Shown here in pieces: positions 3,602 to 7,608 of a stretch of 7,608 nucleotides of DNA. Source of the stretch: DASWHD01 sp036393335 (GTDB lineage: Bacteria; CG2-30-53-67; CG2-30-70-394). The translations under genes and the position numbers were made by a program. The stretch lies in contig DASWHD010000073.1 in assembly GCA_036393335.1 (NCBI GenBank), forward strand, positions 1 through 7,608, written 5' to 3'. Numbering within the stretch: the first letter of the stretch is position 1; the number at the start of each line of letters is the position of its first letter. The notes under the pieces are model-generated. The model worked only from the letters and a program-made list of their open reading frames with translations. It was not told the DNA's origin and made no database searches.

Positions 3602-4635
3602 TCCCCCTCGCGCCGCCACCCATCCATCCCCGTGCCCTGCGCCGGCTGCAAGGGATGCTCGCCGAGCGCCACTGGGCGCCGGCCTACCTGGTGGCAGGCA
3701 GCGCCGGCAGTGGCGTGCGGGCCACGGCCGGCTACCTCGCCAACACCATCTTGTGCGCTGCTCCGCGTCCGCCATGCGGCGACTGCCTCGCCTGCCGGAA
3801 GGTCGCCCATGGCAACCACCCGGCCTTCACGCACACCGGTTCTCTGGTGGAGACGGTCAAGATCGAGACCGCGCGCGAGGTCATCGCCCGGCTGGCCCTG
3901 CAGCCGTATGAAGGGGAGCGGCAGGTGGTAGTCCTGGATGGCGCCGATCGCCTCCACCCGGCGGCGGGCAACGCCCTGCTCAAGACCCTGGAGGAGCCAC
4001 CCGGCCAGGCGGTGCTGATCTTGACTGCGCGCCACCTCACCGCGGTCCTGCCCACCATCGCCAGCCGCTGCCAGGTCCTGCGCCTGCCGGTCCCGGACGT
4101 CGACCTCCTCCAGGCGCAGGGGGAGCTGGCCGGCCTGGCGCCGGCCGAGGCCCGCCTCCGGGCGCGGATCGCCGCGGCCCAGCCGGGGGACGCGGCGGCC
4201 CTGGCGACCGATGAGGTCACCGCCCAGATCGCGGCCTGCTTCACCCTCTGGGAGCGACTGGTGGACGGTCGGGGTGGGCCGCTCCTCGCGTGGCTGGAGG
4301 ACTTCCTGAAGGGCAAGGAAAAGGCGGAACTGTCGGGGCGGCTCACCGCATGGCTCACCACCTTCGGCCTGTGGCTACGGGACGCGATGCTCCTCGCCTG
4401 GGGGTGCGACCCTGCACGGCTCACCTTCCTCGAGGTGGGCGAGCGCCTCGGCGGCGCACCGCTCCCCGACCGGCGGTTCTTCGAGGGGGCCGCCGGCCGG
4501 CTGGCCGCCGCCCACGAGGGTCTCGCCGCCAACGGGCAGCCGCGGCTGGTGATTGGCGCCCTGTTCCTCGGCCTGCAAGACGATCTCGCCCGGTGCGCCG
4601 GTTGTCGATACCATAATCACCCCGCAGGTCGTTGA
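3598..4635 (+). CDS. holB: DNA polymerase III delta' subunit (clamp loader)
   Basis: HolB is the stationary delta' subunit of the clamp loader that places the beta sliding clamp on primed DNA. The 345-residue protein has an AAA+ fold. The Walker A region is degenerate (GSAGSGVRAT at 34-43, no P-loop Lys), as expected because delta' does not hydrolyse ATP. A zinc-binding module is formed by Cys53, Cys60, Cys63 and Cys66. The Walker B-like VVLDGADRL is at 111-119, followed by the highly conserved NALLKTLEEPP (125-135) and the sensor-1 SRC motif (Ser156-Arg157-Cys158), which gives delta' its arginine finger. The C-terminal part is the less conserved collar region. The frame is open far upstream, inside tmk, but the ATG at 3598 has GGAGG at 3586-3590 (7-nt spacing) and overlaps the tmk stop by 4 nt. 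Identity is confident. Confidence 0.95.
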   Translation: MIPLAPPPIHPRALRRLQGMLAERHWAPAYLVAGSAGSGVRATAGYLANTILCAAPRPPCGDCLACRKVAHGNHPAFTHTGSLVETVKIETAREVIARLALQPYEGERQVVVLDGADRLHPAAGNALLKTLEEPPGQAVLILTARHLTAVLPTIASRCQVLRLPVPDVDLLQAQGELAGLAPAEARLRARIAAAQPGDAAALATDEVTAQIAACFTLWERLVDGRGGPLLAWLEDFLKGKEKAELSGRLTAWLTTFGLWLRDAMLLAWGCDPARLTFLEVGERLGGAPLPDRRFFEGAAGRLAAAHEGLAANGQPRLVIGALFLGLQDDLARCAGCRYHNHPAGR

Positions 4636-4663
4636 GCACCGGCCGCGGTCGCACGGAGACGAC

Positions 4664-5674
4664 ATGGCTGAAATGGTGAGTGTTTCAGTACGCAATAAAA
4701 TCGAGGCGGTGGAGTGCGAAACCGGCAGCGTGCCCCTCAAGCTCCATGACCGGGTGGTGGTGCAGGGTGAGCACGGCCTGGCGTGGGGCCGCGTGGTGCG
4801 GTCGCCGCGCGCCACCCCTGACGAGGCTCGGTCAGCGGCCCCCGGCCGGGTGGTACGCGTCATGACCGAGGAGGACGAGCGGGCGGTCGACCATCTCAAG
4901 GTCCTCAACGCCCAGGCCTTCCTCTACGCCCGGCGGCGCATCGCCGAACGCGGCATGGCGATGCGCCTGCTGAAGGTCGAGTACCGGTTCGACGCCAAAC
5001 AGGCGACCTTCTATTACAGCGCCGAACAGCGGGTCGACTTCCGCGACCTGGTGCGGGAGCTCGCTTATCAGTTCCGTATCCGGGTGGAGATGCGCCAGGT
5101 GAGCCACCGGGAGAGCCCGCAGGTCCTCGACGGCATCGGTCCATGTGGCCGCCAGCTCTGTTGCAGCGGCCACATCCGCAAGTTCGACCAGGTGTCGGTG
5201 AAGATGGCCAAGGCGCAGGGGCTGTCCCTCAACCCCTCCACGCTCGCCGGTTGCTGCGGCAAGCTGAAGTGCTGCCTGCGCTACGAGTACGACGGCTACG
5301 TGGAGTTCAACAAGGGGCTGCCGCGCTGCGGTGCGGACGTGCAATGCCCGGCGGGGGTCGGCAAGGTCATCAAGCACCAGTACGTGCAGCGGCTCACCCT
5401 GGTGCGCATGGCGGACGGCGAGACGGTGGAGATCCCCGTGGAGGAGCTGTTGCGCCTGGCGGAGAACCGCGCCGCCGGTGAGGCCCGGCCGGCCACCAGG
5501 CCCCGGGCCGTGATCGCGAGCCCCGGCGCTACCGCCCCTGGCCCGCCGCCAGCGCCGGAGACGGCGGGAGCGGCCCCGGTGGCCGCGGGCGATGCGAGCG
5601 CGGCGCCATCCAAACGCCGGCGCCGGCGGCGCCGCCGTGGCGGCAAGGGCGGCACGGCCACGGAGGAGGCCTGA
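4664..5674 (+). CDS. ricT: PSP1-domain protein, RicT/YaaT family, with a poly-Arg C-terminal tail
   Basis: This protein of 336 residues belongs to the PSP1 C-terminal domain family. In Bacillus subtilis the homologue RicT (YaaT) joins RicA and RicF in a Fe-S cluster complex that steers RNase Y mRNA processing; the role in diderms is less clear. Family blocks seen are VDFRDLVRELAYQFRIRVEMRQV (124-146), GPCGRQLCC (159-167), VSVKMAKAQGLSLNP (177-191) and GCCGKLKCCLRYEYDGY (196-212). Seven cysteines (161, 166, 167, 197, 198, 203, 204) are candidate Fe-S ligands. After about residue 275 an Ala/Pro-rich linker leads to eight consecutive Arg (318-325) and GGKGG, an unusual basic tail. The start at 4664 has GGAG at 4655-4658; an ATG at 4673 is the alternative. 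It follows holB by 28 nt and precedes metG, the usual tmk-holB-ricT-metG order in several phyla. Confidence 0.92.
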   Translation: MAEMVSVSVRNKIEAVECETGSVPLKLHDRVVVQGEHGLAWGRVVRSPRATPDEARSAAPGRVVRVMTEEDERAVDHLKVLNAQAFLYARRRIAERGMAMRLLKVEYRFDAKQATFYYSAEQRVDFRDLVRELAYQFRIRVEMRQVSHRESPQVLDGIGPCGRQLCCSGHIRKFDQVSVKMAKAQGLSLNPSTLAGCCGKLKCCLRYEYDGYVEFNKGLPRCGADVQCPAGVGKVIKHQYVQRLTLVRMADGETVEIPVEELLRLAENRAAGEARPATRPRAVIASPGATAPGPPPAPETAGAAPVAAGDASAAPSKRRRRRRRRGGKGGTATEEA

Positions 5675-5727
5675 CCCCGCACCGCGCGCCACTGCACGAC
5701 CGGTGGCCGTCCCGCGACCGCCCCGTC

Positions 5728-7608
5728 ATGCGCTACATCACCACCCCGATTTACTACGTCAACGACATCCCGCACATCGGCCACGCCTACACGACCGTGG
5801 CGGCCGACGCCTACGCGCGCTACTGGCGGCTGATGGGAGAGGAGACCTTCCTCCTCACCGGCACGGACGAGCATGGCCAGAAGGTGGAGACCTCGGCACG
5901 GGCCGCGGGGGTCGAGCCCCGAGACCTCGCGGACCGGGTGGTGCAGCGCTTCCAGGGGCTGTGGGAGCGGCTGGAGATCTCGCACGACGACTTCATCCGC
6001 ACCACGGAGACGCGCCACACCCGGGCGGTGCAGCACTTCTTCCGCACGGTGCAGGCCAAGGGCAACATCTACCTCGGGAGCTACGAGGACTGGTACTGCA
6101 CCCCGTGTGAGTCGTACTGGACCGAGCTGCAGCTCGACGACGCGGGCCGTTGCCCCGACTGCCACCGGCCGGTGCGGCGGCTGCAGGAGGAGAGCTATTT
6201 CTTCCGCATGTCCGCCTACCAGGAGAGGCTCCTGGAACACCTCCACGCTCATCCGGAGTTCATCCAGCCCGAGGCGCGGCGCAACGAGATCGTCCGTTTC
6301 GTGGAAGGGGGGCTGCGCGACCTCTCCATCTCCCGCACCAGCTTCTCGTGGGGGGTGCCGGTGCCGGACGACCCGCGCCACGTGATCTACGTCTGGTTCG
6401 ACGCCCTGGTCAACTACCTCACCGCCGCCGGCTACCCCGACGACGGGGAGCGCTTCGCCCGCCAGTGGCCGGCGAGCGTGCACATCATCGGCAAGGACAT
6501 CCTGCGCTTCCACGCGGTCTATTGGCCCACCTTCCTGATGGCCGCCGGCCTGCCCCTGCCGCGCCAGGTCTTCTCCCACGGCTGGTGGACCATCAACGGC
6601 GCCAAGATGAGCAAGTCGGTGGGCAACGTGATCGACCCCTACGCGGTCACCGACACCTACGGCGTCGACCCGTTCCGCTACTTCCTGCTGCGCGAGTCGA
6701 CCTTCGGCCTCGATGCCGACTTCTCCGAGGAGGGCCTCGTGCGGCGCAGCAACGCCGACCTGGCCAACGACCTGGGCAACCTGGCGAGCCGCGTCCTCAC
6801 CATGGCCACCAAGTACTGCGATGGCGTCTGCCCCGCACCCAATGCCGCGGCGCCACCCCTGACAGCCGATGATTTCGCCTTGGATTTCGCGCTCTCTGCG
6901 TGGGCCATGCACATGGAGAAGCTCGCCTTCCACTCTGCTTTGCAGGCCGTGTGGGGCGTGATCGGCCGCCTCAACCACTACGTGGTGGAGAACGAGCCGT
7001 GGGCCCTCGCCAAGGATGCCACCCAGCGCGCCCTCCTCGACGGCGTGCTCTACAACCTCCTGGAGGGGCTGCGGCTCGTCGCCCTCATGGTCTCGCCGGT
7101 GATGCCCGCCAAGGCCCGGGAGCTCCTCGATCAGCTCGGCGGCGCCCCCCTGACGAAGCCCGCGTGGGGCGGCATGGTTGCCGGCACCCGGCTGCGATCG
7201 GGTCCCGCCCTCTTTCCCCGCATCGAGCCGCCCGAGACGGCGCAGGCCGCCAAGAAACCGGCCGCCCCGCCCAACCGGCCGCGGCAATCCGAGCCTGAGA
7301 CGAGGACCGGGCAGATCGCCGTCGATGACTTCACCCGCGTCGACCTGCGGGTCGGCGTGGTGCAGGCGGCGACGGCGCTCCCCGACTCGGACAAGCTGGT
7401 GAGGCTCACCGTCGACCTCGGCGAGGCCCGGCCGCGCACCATCGTCGCGGGGATCGCCCAGTCCTACGCCGCCGCCGATCTGGTGGGACGCCGGGTGGTG
7501 GTGGTCGCCAACCTCAAGCCCGCGAAGCTGCGCGGCGTGCGCTCCGAGGGCATGGTCCTGGCCGCCGGCGACGCCCCCGACGCCCTGCGCCTGGTCACCG
7601 TCCCCGAC
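5728..7608 (+). CDS. metG: Methionyl-tRNA synthetase with C-terminal tRNA-binding domain (3' end cut by window)
   Basis: MetG charges tRNA-Met with methionine using ATP; it is a class I synthetase acting in the cytoplasm. The 627 codons present are open to the window edge. The N-terminal Rossmann fold starts MRYITTPIYYVN and has the HIGH motif at 16-19; a single zinc knuckle uses Cys124, Cys127, Cys142 and Cys145; KMSKS is at 293-297 in the order expected. The anticodon-binding helical region follows to about 490, then a Pro/Ala/charged linker (about 500-527), then an EMAPII/tRBD-type OB-fold from about 528 (VDDFTRVDLRVGVV through VANLKPAKLRGVRSEGM). By comparison with family members only the last few residues should be missing. 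The ATG at 5728 is 53 nt after the ricT stop and has no clear Shine-Dalgarno sequence, but it sits at the normal family start. Confidence 0.97.
   Translation, partial: MRYITTPIYYVNDIPHIGHAYTTVAADAYARYWRLMGEETFLLTGTDEHGQKVETSARAAGVEPRDLADRVVQRFQGLWERLEISHDDFIRTTETRHTRAVQHFFRTVQAKGNIYLGSYEDWYCTPCESYWTELQLDDAGRCPDCHRPVRRLQEESYFFRMSAYQERLLEHLHAHPEFIQPEARRNEIVRFVEGGLRDLSISRTSFSWGVPVPDDPRHVIYVWFDALVNYLTAAGYPDDGERFARQWPASVHIIGKDILRFHAVYWPTFLMAAGLPLPRQVFSHGWWTINGAKMSKSVGNVIDPYAVTDTYGVDPFRYFLLRESTFGLDADFSEEGLVRRSNADLANDLGNLASRVLTMATKYCDGVCPAPNAAAPPLTADDFALDFALSAWAMHMEKLAFHSALQAVWGVIGRLNHYVVENEPWALAKDATQRALLDGVLYNLLEGLRLVALMVSPVMPAKARELLDQLGGAPLTKPAWGGMVAGTRLRSGPALFPRIEPPETAQAAKKPAAPPNRPRQSEPETRTGQIAVDDFTRVDLRVGVVQAATALPDSDKLVRLTVDLGEARPRTIVAGIAQSYAAADLVGRRVVVVANLKPAKLRGVRSEGMVLAAGDAPDALRLVTVPD

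Noticed and set aside
3631..3660. Degenerate P-loop of HolB as evidence of a broken gene
   Set aside because: The delta' subunit normally lacks a working Walker A; the SRC motif, zinc cysteines and length are intact.
4553..4663. Upstream start of the ricT frame within holB
   Set aside because: The extension is an out-of-frame reading of the holB 3' end with no family similarity; GGAG at 4655-4658 supports 4664.
5296..7287. 663-codon minus-strand ORF opposite ricT and metG
   Set aside because: It is the antisense reading of metG and ricT; the plus strand has HIGH, the zinc knuckle, KMSKS and the PSP1 blocks. Long antisense frames are expected at this GC content.

Overview
The window is GC-rich, densely coded chromosomal DNA from what looks like a diderm bacterium. 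The chain tmk-holB-ricT(PSP1)-metG, the presence of a DUF502 membrane protein and the glmU-glmS order together suggest a high-GC deltaproteobacterial-type lineage (Desulfuromonadota or relatives). This is an inference from gene order and protein character; no taxonomic marker is present and other diderm phyla are possible.

Left half, minus strand (transcribed leftwards): DUF502 inner-membrane protein (1902-2555), a possible 49-codon ORF (1729-1878), glmU (308-1726) and the first 49 codons of glmS (1-147, cut by the window edge). GlmS makes glucosamine-6-phosphate and GlmU makes UDP-GlcNAc, so this arm supplies peptidoglycan and LPS precursors. Right half, plus strand: tmk (2957-3601), holB (3598-4635, 4-nt overlap with tmk), ricT/PSP1 (4664-5674) and metG (5728 to the window end, missing only its extreme C-terminus). 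This arm handles dTTP synthesis, replicase clamp loading, a Fe-S associated RNA-processing factor and methionyl-tRNA synthesis. The two arms diverge from a 401-nt intergenic region at 2556-2956.

The genes are ordinary; the unusual material is between them. All three noncoding gaps touching the minus-strand arm (148-307, 1727-1901, 2556-2956) have the same design: a heptanucleotide-periodic array at the left edge (G-rich or TAGNNNN on the plus strand) and a second such array at the right edge in inverted orientation. In each gap a 21-nt, three-heptamer core pairs with its partner at 18/21 or 20/21 positions. The arrays run into gene ends: the stop codons of glmU and of the DUF502 gene lie inside them. 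The two short gaps in the plus-strand operon have no such arrays. The design recalls the heptameric short tandemly repeated repetitive (STRR) sequences of heterocystous cyanobacteria, but the genes are not cyanobacterial in character.

Inside the divergent gap sits a separate 184-bp element with perfect 20-bp terminal inverted repeats ending in CTAG. Its left CTAG is in phase with the last heptamer of the neighbouring array, as if a small non-autonomous mobile element had inserted into the array. I found no CRISPR array, tRNA, rRNA or recognisable riboswitch.
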